Below, piece by piece: positions 25,831-37,600 of a DNA stretch of 64,000 nt (its first letter is position 1; each line of letters starts with the position of its first letter). Position numbers and translations under genes: made by a program. The stretch is from Dicaeum eximium (taxonomy: Eukaryota; Chordata; Aves; Passeriformes; Dicaeidae), in contig VWZP01007940.1 of the NCBI GenBank assembly GCA_013396995.1, positions 186,001 to 250,000 on the forward strand. The letters are read 5' to 3'. The notes below the pieces were generated by a model. The model was not told the DNA's origin and did not search any database. It was given only the letters and a program-made list of their open reading frames with translations.

Positions 25831-27471
25831 AGAAAGCCATGGCATTTAAAATATGACACTTTTTAATGTTTCATTAGCTTGAGCTCTTAAAATTTCATTT
25901 AATGTGGTCCATTTACCTGCTATTAAAACCCACTCAGTATGCTTACACCTTATTAAATGCCCAGAACTGGGAAAATGTTCAGTGCACTCTGGAAGTCAAC
26001 ACAAAGCAATGAGACCAACCAGCTTTCAATGTATATTTTAAAATAATCTGTTTTTCTTACGCAGGAGAACCTCGTGTCAGTCTAAGATGAATTACCTCCT
26101 TTTTGTCTCTTGGAAAATTCACTGTGATTAGAGTTATGGACTTTGGCACAAAAGACAGAAAGTTATTTTCATGGGCATTTTATTTTATAAGCACAGAGAC
26201 CAGAATGTCCTCATCTTGAACTCAGTCAATACAAATGCATCACTTAGAATACAGCAATGCAGTGCATCTTTTATTTCTGATGTATGCCTTTGGTAGTTTA
26301 ACTTTTTCCCTCTAGTGTTCTGAGCTACTGGTTTGTTTTAATGATGGAAAAATGGAGGGGCAGAATGAACACATAAAATTTGCACTAGGTTTGTAAGGTT
26401 TGGGGGTTGGTATTGAAATGTTAGGTATGGGACATTTTAGTAGAACTTGAGTTTACCTAGTAAGAGAAGAGGTTTCCTGGCAGAATTGCTTGTCTTCACT
26501 CTTTTCTCTTACCTTTCTATAATATTGCTAAAGTACAATTGGGTGATATGCTTACAAATGTGCTTACTGGCATCCACAGAAAGTATGGATTTTCTTTTGA
26601 TAGTGAAGCTGTAGGTCTCAGAAAAGAACCCTTCCCTTGCCACTACAGTCACTTTACTGGAAAATCTGGTATATATTGTGTGTTCTTTTCTTCTGAGGAG
26701 AACTTCTTCCCCAGAAAGATGTAAGCAATGTTTCCTATTCCAAACAGTCAAGACACTAAGAAAATGTGATTATTTTTCCTTCCCCTAATATCTCCTACAA
26801 AACAGAATTAGTTTAAATGTCATTTATGTAAGCATAGCATTCGCTTATAGCAGATTGCAACTGAATAACTCACACAGATTGTCCTGACATAAGTTTAATA
26901 TCCAGTTCTACTTGGCTGCTTTCACTACCAAATGAGAGCTAAGTGTAGATTTATGTGAATGTAACAAGTCATTATTGCTTTCTTCTTAGCCATCACTAAT
27001 TTTTACTTTATGGATAGTCAATTCATGTACTGCCATCATCTCATTATCTTATGTTTATTTTACTGCCCATGACAGAAATTCTTATACTCATTTTTAAAAT
27101 ACATAAAGGCATTTTACATTCACTATGTAAGATTTCCCTCACATCTTAGTTACAGATATCTAATAGCATTTTTCTTTCAGCCATGCATAGGTTGAAATCA
27201 CAAAATATCTTCATCTAGTTTTTAACTTGATCCCCTCATTGAAGCTGCATTTACTTGTTTTTAACAGATGCATTTATTTACCTTTTATCTCTAGGCTGAA
27301 ACACATATTTATATTTCTGTGCTTTAGGTACTAATTTTGCATCAGTGAGAAGTTGAATTTGTAAGTGATGGATATCATAGGTGGGGACTAAAATTGTCCC
27401 AGGCAGTGGGGGGCACACTGATGCCTTAAGTTTTAGTTTCCATATATTTCAGATTCTGTGCTGCCTAGGGG
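25831..27471. other. AT-rich non-coding stretch between LTRs
   Basis: No recognisable viral coding sequence lies between the LTR fragments at 25.3 and 27.5 kb, so they are independent insertions or remnants rather than one provirus. Only short open frames are present, including a 61/80-codon opposite-strand pair at about 26,509-26,751 with no identifiable domain. Confidence 0.55.
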
Positions 27472-27935
27472 TGTAGCTCTGGGCTTCATATTAAGTGTTA
27501 GTAGGTTCTCTTCACAGGGTAGCTGGACAAAACAATCCTTTTCCAGCTTGAGACCAAGGACAGCTGTTACAAGGTTCAGGCCAAAAGGTATAAACAAACA
27601 ACAGGGAACTGAAGAAGAGGAAACAAGGAGGATGGGACTTCATAACCCGAAGCTATAACTGGACAATTAACTCCAGTATGCAAATGGACCAAAACTCACT
27701 TAAAAACTGAGAGACCTCGTGATCGATCATCCATTTTGTGACCATTTTGGCTCCATCTTGGGTGTAGCCCTGGCCAGGCTCTTGTAGTGCCCAATGTCTA
27801 TGCTTTAAGGTCTTTCAATAAAAGAGACTTTATTCTCTTAGCTCTGTCTAGTCCCTGTTCCAGGTCAGCCTCTCAAGACGTCAGCACATGCACATGGAAC
27901 CTCCCTAATCCAGTGGAAACTGATTCCCTCAAACC
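27472..27935 (+). mobile_element. Solo LTR of a second endogenous retrovirus family
   Basis: A block starting near TGTAGCTCTGGGC. It contains a GGGTAGCTGGACAAAACAATCC / TTTTCCAGCTTGAGACCAAGGAC segment, a region with CCATTTTGTGACCATTTTGGC at about 27,730-27,750, and the polyadenylation signal AATAAA at 27,817-27,822. The signal is followed by AGAGACTTTATTCTCTTAGCTCTGTC and CCCTGTTCCAGGTCAGCC, the typical R/U5 arrangement of bird retroviral LTRs I have seen. The 3' boundary near 27,935 is approximate. No primer-binding site or gag follows. The U3 of this family is unrelated to the LTRs on either side. Confidence 0.6.
27817..27822 (+). promoter_or_regulatory. AATAAA polyadenylation signal in LTR
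   Basis: A canonical AATAAA within the R region of the 27.5-27.9 kb LTR, followed by a T-rich stretch suitable for cleavage. It could still act as a transcription end signal if the area is transcribed. Confidence 0.55.
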
Positions 27936-28990
27936 CTGGCACCAGGTCTGGAGATACCCTGCTAGGTGCAGTGTCTGCTAGGTGCCACAGACTTTTATCC
28001 AGGTAGAGAAGGGAGCATGCATTTTCAGGGAGGAGCTGGAGCTCCTCAGGGAGTTGCAGGCCAGAGCGGGCATGTTGTCAGTGCAAGGTTTGTTGGAGAA
28101 GGGGGACAGAGGGAATTGTAGTGCTGGGGACAGCAGCAGCAGTCCCTCCCACCCACAATGACAGTCACCTCCCGGGAACAACTTTGAAAGCATTCCCTGC
28201 TGTGAAAATAAGGGACATTCAGATGGGGGAGAGGAAAGGGCAAGTTTTTTCTCTAATTTTTTGTGCTGTACTTGACACTGGCACAGTAAGCACACTTCTC
28301 AGTGCTCAAATGGAAATGTTCAATGTGGAAGTGACAATATAGCAGCTGCGGGTAATGAATGGGAAGTGTTCAAAGGGATATGTAAATATTAGTGGCGATG
28401 CAAAGGCCAGATTCTAAGATGTGATTTTACAACTAAAAAAAGGTATTTTCCAATGGCTTTGGAGCGTGCAAAGAGCTCTCAAGAAAACCCCTTTTTCACC
28501 TTCTTCTGAGAATTTCTGGGCTATATTGAAATACAAATGTTATTGATGGGATTCTTTCCCTTAATTTTGCTCAGTTTCAAATGACATTTGCCTGGGTTTG
28601 CCTTACATTTCTGCTGATCATGCCATCCTCCAAATGTTGTAGCAAGAGTTACAAGCAAGAAAGTTTCTCTGTTAGAAACTTGGAAATACCTTTGCTAGTT
28701 TTACTTATGCTATGTAATTATTTTTTCCTCCAAGAGTAAGTTTAATAAATGCTTGGTCTGACAATAGTTGTGTTATATAAAGACTATTTTTGTACTTGAC
28801 AAGTATAGCACATGTGTTCATTAACTTCTTTTTTTTTTATTGACAAGGTCTGATTTTCTTTTTTCCTGCGTGAGGTCAATGAGGTTTGTGAATAATTAGT
28901 AAAGTTTAGTAAAGTGTTAGTAAATCTGTTATGGACTAAATAATGCATTCCAAAATGTCTGTTCTGGTAGTGGCATAACAGATGTGAGGC
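27936..28990. other. Inter-LTR spacer, unassigned
   Basis: The first 400 bp (about 27,990-28,340) are GC-richer and carry overlapping open frames of 65-105 codons without a known domain. The rest is AT-rich. An 11-bp direct repeat CTGCTAGGTGC occurs at 27,959 and 27,975. I cannot tell whether the GC-richer part belongs to an element. Confidence 0.5.
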
Positions 28991-30177
28991 TGTCATGACA
29001 CCCTAACAAAAAACCATGGCAAAGAAGTATATTGAGTTTGCTTGGCAAGGTTTCAGTAGCGGGGGAGCTGCAGAGGTGGATTCTGTGGGAAGTTGTGAGA
29101 AGCTTCTCCTGTGTCCAATGGGCTACAAGACAGACCCGCTGCTGGCCAAGGATGAGCCTGTCAGGGATGGTGATAGAGTCTCTGGGACATGGTATTTAAG
29201 AAGCAAAAGAAAAAAATGTTACATCTCAGAAGCACATTGTAGCCAGAGAAAAGAGGACTGAGAATATGTGAGGGAAACTTGCAGACACCAAGATCTTGCA
29301 GACACCATGTGAGGGACCTTGCAGACACCAAGATCAGTGAATAAGGAAGGGGAGGAGGTATTTCAGGTGCTGGAGCTGATGTTTCAGGTGCTGGAGCTGA
29401 GATGCTTCTGCAACCTGTGGTGCTGACCATGGTGAGGCAGCTGTGTCCCTCCAGCCCAAGGAGGTCTGTGGTGGAGCAGAGATCCACCTGCAGCCCATAG
29501 AGGACCACATGCCAGAGCATGAAGATGCCTAAAGGAGGCTGTGAATCTGTAGGAAATCCATGCTGGAGGAGGCTCTTGGCAGGACCAGTGTCCCCCAGTG
29601 GCTCTGTGGAGAAAGAAGCCCATGCAGGAACAGGTTTTCTTGTCAGGACTTGAGACCCCATGGGGGAACCACACTGAAGCAGGCTGTTCCTGAAGGACTC
29701 CATGGGGTTCTCACAGTGGAGAGGGACCCCATGCAAGGGACCCATGATGGAGCAGTTCATGAAGAACTGCAGCCCATGGGAGGGACTCCACACTGGGGCA
29801 AGGGAGAGACTCTTCTCCTTGAAGGAGCAAAAAGTGCAAAAAAAAGTGATGAACTAACTGTAAGCTCCATTTCTCAGCCCCCTTGCCACTGGGGAAACAC
29901 TGAATCAGGATTAAAGTTAAGCCCAAGAAGAAGACAGTGTTCTAACATTTGGTTTTATTTTTCATTTTCCTACTCTGTTTTGATTGGTAGTTAATTAACA
30001 TATTTTTCTCAAGTTGAGTCTGTTTGTCCTGTGGCAGTAATCAGGGAGTGATCTTCCCCTGTCCTTGTCTCAATCCATGAACCTTTCATTACATTTTCTC
30101 TCTCCTCTCCAGATGAGGAAGGGAGTGAAAGAGTGGCGTTGGTGGGCTCCAGTGTCAGCCAAGGTCAAACCACCTGA
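28991..30177 (+). mobile_element. Near-complete solo LTR (about 1.2 kb) of a passerine endogenous retrovirus
   Basis: This long LTR family is recognisable by an ordered series of blocks: TTTGCTTGGCAAGGTTT, CAAGACAGACCCGCTGCTGG, a TATTTAAGAAGC promoter-like motif near 29,193, many GCAGCCCATGG / GGAGCAG words in a GC-richer middle (29,340-29,820), GTGATGAACTAACTGTAAGC, TTTGGTTTTATTTTTCATT, CTACTCTGTTTTGATTGG, AAGTTGAGTCTGTTTGTCC, and a GGTGGGCTCC...GTCAGCCAAGGTCAAACCACC end. I take it to be an ERVL-like family, with the class from memory. The AATAAA expected after the TTTGATTGG block reads as TAGTTAATT, so the polyadenylation signal looks lost. The 210-codon minus-strand and 144-codon plus-strand open frames lie in the GC-rich middle and are not viral proteins. 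There is no internal proviral sequence. Confidence 0.8.
29283..29335 (+). repeat. Three tandem CTTGCAGACACCA units inside the LTR
   Basis: The motif CTTGCAGACACCA occurs three times in about 55 bp. Just downstream (about 29,364-29,400), TTTCAGGTGCTGGAGCTGA is duplicated. Both are internal expansions of the LTR and look specific to this copy compared with the family layout I remember. Confidence 0.8.
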
Positions 30178-32620
30178 AGAAGTCAGGGAGGGAGTTCTTC
30201 CAAAAAAATTTCAGCTACTTATTGGTCAGTCTGTGCTTCTTTTCAGCATCTTTGCCTTGTCAATTTTTTGCCTCTTAGAGCTCCCCAGATTCATTTGACA
30301 CAAGCTTTTAAAGTCAATATTTACTTTGTGGGAAGAGAGCGATACTTTGGGAAAAAAAACAGAGAACAAAACCGATTAAATGTAAATTGGGGGTAAAAAT
30401 CTACTCAATGTCCTGTCATCTATTTACTGAGAGACTAAAAGCTCTGTGTTCCAACAAGACTGTTGGAGTAAAAGCAAGTCTGTGTAGTCCAATATACTTC
30501 CAGTGGACTTCCACTGGTAGGTGAGGCTTTGACACAGTGAAAGAAATTCAGAAGTTTCAAGGATACACGAGCTCTTAAATTCCTCAGAAATTTAAGGAAA
30601 CAATATGAATCATTCTTGCCAACTCATATATATATTTTGTGTTAATCTATGTTCTGCTGTGTTCTATCAAAAATGTATGCTCTCCTTTTTTGGAACTTCT
30701 GCTGAACCAAAGACTATTCAGATAAAAATCAATTCCTATTAAGATTCTCTTCTCCTAAATTTTATTTATTAAACATAGGAAAGAAGTGTCTCCGTAGTGT
30801 ATATTCTACAGTTCCTGTGTATCCAATAAGGATATATTAAAAATAACACCAATATTGGGTAAAGTATATTTTCACTGGTGCTTTACTGATCTTGCCTAAG
30901 TCATGGATATGGGGTAAATAGCTCATGAGAAAGTCAGGGATAGTTTTTTTTTTCCTTGTGAAAGCAAGAAATATGCCCACAGTACAAACATAATCTTACC
31001 AAATGAAATGCTTTTTTTCTTGCATTCTGACACACAATTGAAGTTTCTGGTATAAAATAGTTATAATAAATAAATAGTTATAATAAAGTTTCTCAGAACA
31101 CTGTCTGAGAAATTAGAACTCCCTTAGAAATTCTTTTGTTTTAAAATAGCCCAAATGAGTGTCTTAACATGAATATGTTTTCCATTAATATCTATGGAGA
31201 ATTTTATATAGTGGGGTTTTTTTTCAGACTTAACAGCACATTTAGGTGGGAATAGACATTGCTGCAAGAAACACAGAGATTTATCAGATGCTGTCTTTTT
31301 GAAATTAGAAGCAAGATACTGTAGAATGATGAGCAGATAAACAAAATATAAGTGTTCAGGTTTTTAATAACCCAAACGAGAAACTAAGACTTTACATATC
31401 CAGTGGGAATCAGGGCTGTAAGGAGGATATGATAATTGACAAAAATATTTGTGGAGAAATATCTTTTATTTCATTTCAATTATACAATGTTATCATTAGC
31501 AAATTAAAAAGAAAAAAAAACAAACTTGCAAAATGAAGAGAATTTATAGTTTTCCACAGGAGAAGCAAAGGCAATATATATTAATTTGAAGAATATTTAC
31601 TACTTAAAAATATACAGTTGCTACCATGTAACAGCATAATTCTTATTCTAGGTGTTGGAGGTCAATGATACTTTCTCAAATGTTAGTTACTTAAGACATT
31701 GACATGGCATTTAAAGATTCTCATCTGGAAGGAGCTGCTACATATGAAAAGTGCTAATACAGAAACAAGAACAAACATTTAATTTAGTAGGTTTTTTAAT
31801 GCAGTTATAGAACATCATTTGCCTGGAATTTCAGTATTATGGTAATGGGAAACATTTCAAAGCTAACTTGTCTTCATTTCTATGCCTAGCAATCTTCTCC
31901 CTCTTTTCTGTTTCTCTTCCTTTCCTCAATATACTTTGTCTTCCATTTAAAGCAGCCATCTGCTAAAATTAGTGATTATATTACTTAATTATGCAGCATT
32001 TGGCTATATTTCTATCATTACACTGTCTTCCATTAAGTGTTATGTTTGTGGCTAATTACATCCTTTTCTTATGTGTCGACAGCTCATTTTGTCAGATTTA
32101 TTGGGCAATACCTCAGTATCTTACTAATAATGTATCTACTACTAAGATTAATAATTCTTATACAAAGCTGTTCACAGAAACATAGAAAAATGCCAGTGTC
32201 CATAATAGCAAACTTGCAGTTACAGAATCATCCTAATTATCCTTAGTTTCATTAAACTAGCTGTGAATAAATTACAAATTCAGGGTTTAGCAGAGTTAAA
32301 ATATGGCACAAATTTGACCTTATATTCTATCAAGATATGCTCAGTTTTTACAAAGACCATACACTGAACTGCTCCCCTGAAAGCAGTAGTAGAAAAATGC
32401 AAATATTTTTTGTGGGAGTTTGCCTGCAAATTTGCTTACCTGCCACATAAAGAAGTCCTTTTATAGAAGCCCCTTTCTTTCACTAAATAAATAATATATA
32501 TGTCTTATGTGCAGTTATGTGTTTCTTCCCTGTACATATTCAAGCATTTCTATAATTTCTGAATGCATTTAAAATGATGGCACATCTGTGTAGTGAAGTA
32601 TCGATGTGGTGTGGGATTTT

Positions 32621-32657
32621 TCCCTTCCCTTCCCTTCCCTTCCCTTCCCTTCCCTTT
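32621..32657 (+). repeat. (TCCCT)n pentanucleotide microsatellite
   Basis: Seven uninterrupted TCCCT units are followed by a T run. The tract is pyrimidine-only on the plus strand. Confidence 0.93.
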
Positions 32658-34056
32658 TTTATTTTCTTTTCTTAAAGAAAGCTTGTAGAAGTGAATGATC
32701 CCTGGGCTACAGGACATCTGAGTCTTAGGTACAAATATCCAGGACAGAAACCTGAATGGTGTTAACATAGAGATAGATGTCTCAGCATGGATCCCACGAG
32801 AAGCAAGAGCCAGCTGGTACCTGCACATTCCCTAAGTAATCATTTTTTCATCTGCCTTTAGCTGATTAATACAGAAGTTCTAAGGATTTATCACAAAGTC
32901 ATCTCTCATGCCTCACTAGACACCATGGGAATGTATCTTCCATGTGGGATACATGGCCTAGGAGTTGTCTACTATTTTAATTTAGTCCAAAGAATACATC
33001 TTGGCTTGTCTTTCTTCAAATATGACCAGGGAAATATTCCTTTTTTTTTTTTTTTTTAACAGTGTATTGGTCAGAGACCTGGCCAGGCAGTAGGAGATCC
33101 AGGTTTAATTTCCTGCTTGCACAAGGAGCTTCAAACACATTCTGTTATTTCCCAGGAAAGACACCTTACAGACAATTCAACTCTTCTGAGGCTATGTAAC
33201 TAGGCAGAAGAGAATGAAAAAAATTAATTAGGCCAGAGAGAGGAAAAAAAAAATGTTCATGGTGCTTTAGAGGGCTGACTTGGGCATGCAAAATGAATCT
33301 ATGGGATGAATATGAAGAAAGACTTGCATCCAACTTTCTACTGTGTGAAGGAACCATTATATATACAATCTAAATGAAAAACTGCTGGAAACTTGAAATG
33401 GTGAAAATTCAAAGAAATTTTTTCTGTGCTATTCTAAACTCTTCTATCCATGTGCTCTCCCAGCTGTATTGCAGTAAAGCACATAGTTTTTGTAGGCAAT
33501 GATGACCACAGGAAAAAAAAATTGTCTCTGACTTCTGCATTATCAGTTGCAAATTTATCTTTCTGAATGTATGGAAAGATATCCACTTACTATTGAAAGA
33601 AAAGGATGCTTAAGGTACTTATACTGTCATCAGTTTCAAGTCATTCCTCTTTCCTTTTCTATCCAGATTACAAGTTTATTTTCCAACATGGCAAGTCTTT
33701 TTGAATGAGTCTTGAGTCTTAATGTTCTCAGCCTATGCAGGAGAGATTCCTGGATTAGAGGGATGTTAGCTTTTATATCCATCCTTTTTCTTGGATTAAA
33801 TGCCTTTAAATTCCAGTTTTCTACAAAGACTATTAATTCCTGAGGTGGCACCAATGCTCTCACTCCCACATTATTATCTACCCTCAACTCTTTGAATATT
33901 AGTATTGCTTTGTCAGAGCAAATGCTCTCTTCTGCTTACTGGTTTTTGACAAACCTAACAGTTACTGCTGACAACTGAGAGCTTTTTGTACCTGCTCCTT
34001 CCAAGTGAGATGGCACGTAAACGTCTGAATGAAGCTCTTCTATGCAAATAGAGCTG

Positions 34057-34141
34057 CTTTTTTTTTTTTTTTTTTTTTTTTTTTTGTTTTGTTTTTGGTT
34101 TTTTTTTTGGTTTTGTTTTTTTGTTTTTTTTTTCTTTTTGT
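34057..34141 (+). repeat. Long T-rich tract (A-rich on minus strand)
   Basis: About 28 consecutive T are followed by T runs broken by single or double G. On the minus strand it lies about 100 bp downstream of where recognisable CR1 sequence stops. Avian CR1 elements do not normally carry poly(A) tails, so the closeness may be accidental. Confidence 0.85.
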
Positions 34142-34219
34142 CTTTTTCCAGTCCTTAATTTTTTCACTCTTATTTATACAAATCACTCTATGGAAGGGAT
34201 TCATGCAGGTCATTACTAG

Positions 34220-34507
34220 CTATAGTTTGTGATTGGAAAGGATATTAAGTTGTTTTGCTGTATATGGTGCTTGACTTCCAGTACATCTTTTAGATATACA
34301 GCAGCAGAGAATTTGTCTTCTGGAACTGGAAGGAAAACAAAGCATAGTTTTTCCTCTGTTGCTAATGATTTGAAACTCAACTGTCATGGTCACTGTGACC
34401 AAGACAGCCAGTTCAGACAGACCCCATTGCCTGTGAGTCTCTCTGTCTACAAATAACAAATCTAGGAGGGCATCTTTCCCAGCTGGCTCCCTTAGTACCT
34501 GCACCAA
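34220..34507 (-). pseudogene. CR1 ORF2 endonuclease remnant
   Basis: A 95-codon minus-strand frame starting near GTGCAGGTACTAAGGGAGCC. Its first half shows the CR1 endonuclease C-terminal signature (REPAGKDALLDLLFVDRE, followed further on by an EFQI element). The family's usual GHSDHEMVEFKI block is altered to a V-T-V-T-M-T-V-E-F pattern, so the catalytic His and Asp of that region look lost. The frame continues into sequence without clear homology after about residue 60. It is inactive. Confidence 0.75.
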
Positions 34508-36480
34508 GAATTTATCTTCAACATGCTTTTGAGATTTCCTGCACGTGTTTTTGTTTCCTGTATGAGAGTCTCAGGGAATACTATATATTGTCCTGGAAGT
34601 TAAAATTACCCCTAAGGATAAGGGCAGCTGATATAGTGATATCTCTTAGTTCCTTGTAAAATAATTCATCAGTGTCGTAGTCCTGGCTGGGTGGATGTTA
34701 GTTGAAGCTTACACAACACAACATTTTCTTTATTTGCTTTTTCCTTCCACCTTACCCAGATGCTCTCAACTGTGTCATCACCAGCTGCAAGCAGCATACA
34801 ATCCCTCACATACAGCACCACCCCTCAGCATTGCCCACCCTGTCTGTCCCTCTATCCATCCACCATGGTACCCTAATCACAGCACTCATCCCAGAAGGTT
34901 GTGCTTATGCCTATAATGTCACAGCTCTGTGACAGGGCCAAAGTTCTGAGCTCCTCTTCTTTACTCCTCATGCTGTGTGCATTAATGTAGAGGTATTTCA
35001 AATGTGCTCCAGTGCACTCAACAGAGCACTGTGCAGCAGGCTCACAGACCTTGCTACCACATCATCCTTCAAACATTGCCATGACACCCCATGACTTAAC
35101 TCCAGTGAGCCCAGTTTCATCCCTTTGCCCATTCAAACTAGCTTAACTCTCCTTTTTTGATCCCTTCTAACTTGTGTGTGGAGATATTTTTTCTCCTCTG
35201 AGAAATGTGCATCCCATCTGTTGTACATAGAACTAGTGTTGTGTACACTGACCCATGATCAAAAACCCTAAATTTTGCCCATGACACCAGTGATGGAGCC
35301 AGGTATAGATTAGCTGGGTCTGCCTGTTTCTTCCCTTATAATTTCCTGCAACTGAAATGGTAGAGGAGAATGCTACTTGTATTCCTGACCCTTTAATGGG
35401 TTATTGCAAGGCTCTGACATCTCTCTTGATTGTCCTTGGACTTCAACTCCCTGAAAAATCGATACTGGATCAGCTGAAGGTCATACCAGGTTAGGAACTT
35501 TTCTCATCGCTCATTTAGTCCAGACCCCAGAGAGGTGGCAGACTTCCCTTAGAAGTGGGTCTAATTGGCACATTGGGCCTCCTGTGCCCCTCAGGAGAGT
35601 CTCCTATGACAACGACTTGTCTTTTTTAGTGAATGAAAGTGGTTTTGATGTGGGCTGTAAGGCTGACTTAACTCCAGTGACACTTCCAAGCCAGATGAAC
35701 CACCATTCTTGTAATTGTTTGGTTCCACTTGCAGAGCCTTGTAGCTGTTATGCAAGGACACCTGGAAGGGCAGGAGAATCGTGGAGGAGATGTAATGCTG
35801 AGCCAAGTAGGAGCATGTTGCCATTCCCCTACTCCATTAAGGCACCATGTTCTGTCACGTAGAGAGAGGATAGGGAATCCTCCAGATTCTGTCTACCTGA
35901 TAGGTGTGTCCCAGGGAAGGTAGGGTGTGATTCCAGTAGTCTGTCACTCTTTGAGACTTCCTGATACTCCTGAACCTACTCACCTCCTCCTGGAGCTCTG
36001 TCACTAGCCAGAGGAGCTCCTGTACCTGGCACACGTCCCACAGGGGTGCTCCTGTCTGCCGGCCAGTCCTGGTGCAGGAGCAGGGCTCACCCTGAAGCTG
36101 GCATTGAGATGTCTGCAAAACTGCATCAGCTGTGGTGGGTGCCAAGATTAGAGAGCCGTGGCTTCTACCAGGTGGTTACCATTGCTCCCTGATCAATCTG
36201 ACACCTTCAGCACCCTTCCTGCACACCTCTCTGCCCTGTCAGCCACATCCTGCCCTGGCCACCACTGCTCCCCAGGGGCTTCTTTGGTATTTGGGGGGCA
36301 TGGCCCCCCATCAATGCTCCTGGTCCTGGCCCATGTCTGTCAGCTGCCACGATGTGAGCTGCAGGCTCCTGGCATCTGTCCACTCCCCTGAGGTTTTCCT
36401 GGTTCAGGAAAACCCCCAGTGCGTTGTGCTGGAGTGTTCTGCTCTGGACTGTGCTGGCACCAAAGCAGTTTGACTCAGTG
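34230..36480 (-). mobile_element. CR1 LINE 5' portion (5'UTR, ORF1, endonuclease part of ORF2), 3' half missing
   Basis: Read on the minus strand from 36,480, the order is a GC-rich 5'UTR-like region, ORF1 (coding traces at about 36,145-35,580), an inter-ORF stretch, then the start of ORF2 with endonuclease-domain signatures. These are an NAHSMRSKEEEL-like opening at about 34,950-34,990, a QDYDTDELFYKELRDI...LRGNFNFQDN segment at about 34,590-34,690 (normally a GDFN active-site motif), and a KDALLDLLFVDRE block at about 34,410-34,470. The reverse transcriptase domain and 3'UTR are absent to the left. Most bird CR1 copies show the reverse pattern (3' end kept, 5' lost). Many stops and frameshifts make it inactive. 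Confidence 0.85.
35580..36145 (-). pseudogene. CR1 ORF1 remnant
   Basis: The best-preserved part (minus strand, 36,145-35,855, 96 codons) encodes a coiled-coil-like stretch, QVQELLWLVTELQEEVSRF, followed by RSIRKSQ and a DYWNHTLPSLG motif, which I recognise from avian CR1 ORF1 proteins. ORF1 is the chaperone-like, RNA-binding partner of the ORF2 polymerase in LINE particles. The frame is broken after the LPSLG motif, and homology continues in another frame towards 35,590. It cannot make a complete protein. Confidence 0.75.
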
Positions 36481-37394
36481 ACTGGGACATACATACTACA
36501 AAACAAAGGTTTATTCACAACCAGAAAATATTTTTTTCTGAGGTGGGAAAACTTAACAGAATGTATCCCTTTACTTTGGATAATGATTTTGGCAAATTTA
36601 TACTTTGGATAATGGCTCTGCTGAAAAATTTCTAACCATCCCTGTCAACAGCTAGACCTATACATTATAGATAATTAATTTTTATTTCTTCTTTTAAAAT
36701 TTATTTCTGGAATCAGAATATACAATAGCTGTAGCCCTGGATTGCAGAATCTCAGGTATTACATTAGCAAAGACAATTCATGTAAACATTTTGACAACTA
36801 AATAGGGGTAGCTGAAATACAGACCGATGCAGATCACACAGGAATGACAAAGTATAAAAATATTCCTAGCAAACATGCTTTTGGTCAGCTTCTACGTGAT
36901 TAAAGAAGGTACAGTGGTAGCACAAGATTGCAAATGTAGCTACTGAAGTTGTTTAAGGAAAGACAACCTGCTTGCTGTTCATTCGATAGGACAGCTGAAA
37001 TCTATGGGTTGTGGCTTAGAGGGTTTAATAGTTCTTCCCCGAAGAAGGTGAAAAATGCCATTTCTGCCATCTCCTTCAGCCTTAGCTTGGAACCACATGA
37101 GTCTGCCTTCCTCTTCCAGTCTGACAGCTGCCAGAATCTTAAATGAACTGTTCCATTGACTTGTCTGAGGGAAAACTGGTCTGTGTTGCCAGGTGGTTTT
37201 ATTGTCATTTCAGAAGATGAAACAGGTCAATGCAAGAAAAAGAAGAGCAATGTGATCTGTGATCAGGCAGAAAGCAAAAGCAATGACTACAGCACTTCTA
37301 GAATGAAAAATCAGTTTAGCCCAACATTTAATGGGGTTCTAAAATTCCAAAGAGCATTTCAGTTTCCTGTTAGAACAACAGGAAAATATTTTTC

Positions 37395-37600
37395 AAAAAA
37401 ATATAATATCACTGAAAAAAACAATAATAACAACAACAACAAAACACTAACATAGAAAACAAAAAAATAAAATAAAAACCCCCAAACCAACAAAACTGAA
37501 CCAAACCAACCAATCAAACAAACAAACAAAAAAAACAAAACCAAAAACCCCCAAACACACACAAAAAAAAATCTCCAAACAAGCAACCAAAGCCCCCAAA
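37395..37600 (+). repeat. A/C-only low-complexity tract
   Basis: About 200 bp made almost wholly of A and C on the plus strand, with AAC, AAACC, CCAACCAA and CAAACAAACAAA words and almost no G. It is strongly strand-asymmetric. The matching T/G-rich words appear on the plus strand at 45,073-45,217, so the two form an inverted low-complexity pair about 7.6 kb apart. Confidence 0.9.

Larger units (their letters stand above)
30178..34229. other. AT-rich non-coding stretch with simple repeats
   Basis: No recognised gene. It contains an 18-bp near-tandem AAATAGTTATAATAAA repeat at about 31,055-31,090, a 9-bp stem (TTTCTCAGA / TCTGAGAAA) at 31,089-31,112, the (TCCCT)n array at 32,621, a T17 run at 33,041 and a long T-rich tract at 34,057. 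Open frames of up to 92 codons are low-complexity or featureless. Confidence 0.6.

Noticed and set aside
27461..27985. CTGCCTAGG before, and CTGCTAGGTGC after, the 27.5-kb LTR as a target-site duplication
   Set aside because: The words are not identical, are longer than usual retroviral duplications, and the downstream word is itself repeated twice, so the boundary cannot be fixed.
29161..29793. 210-codon minus-strand open frame, the longest in the window
   Set aside because: It lies in the GC-rich middle of an LTR, opposite to the element's own direction, and its peptide is a translation of GCAGCCCATGG-type words with no domain. It is a composition artefact.
29560..29994. 144-codon plus-strand open frame
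   Set aside because: It is inside the same LTR, non-coding part. It has no gag/pol/env similarity.
31089..31112. 9-bp stem with 6-base loop, possible terminator-like hairpin
   Set aside because: It is at chance level, and intrinsic terminators do not apply to vertebrate DNA.
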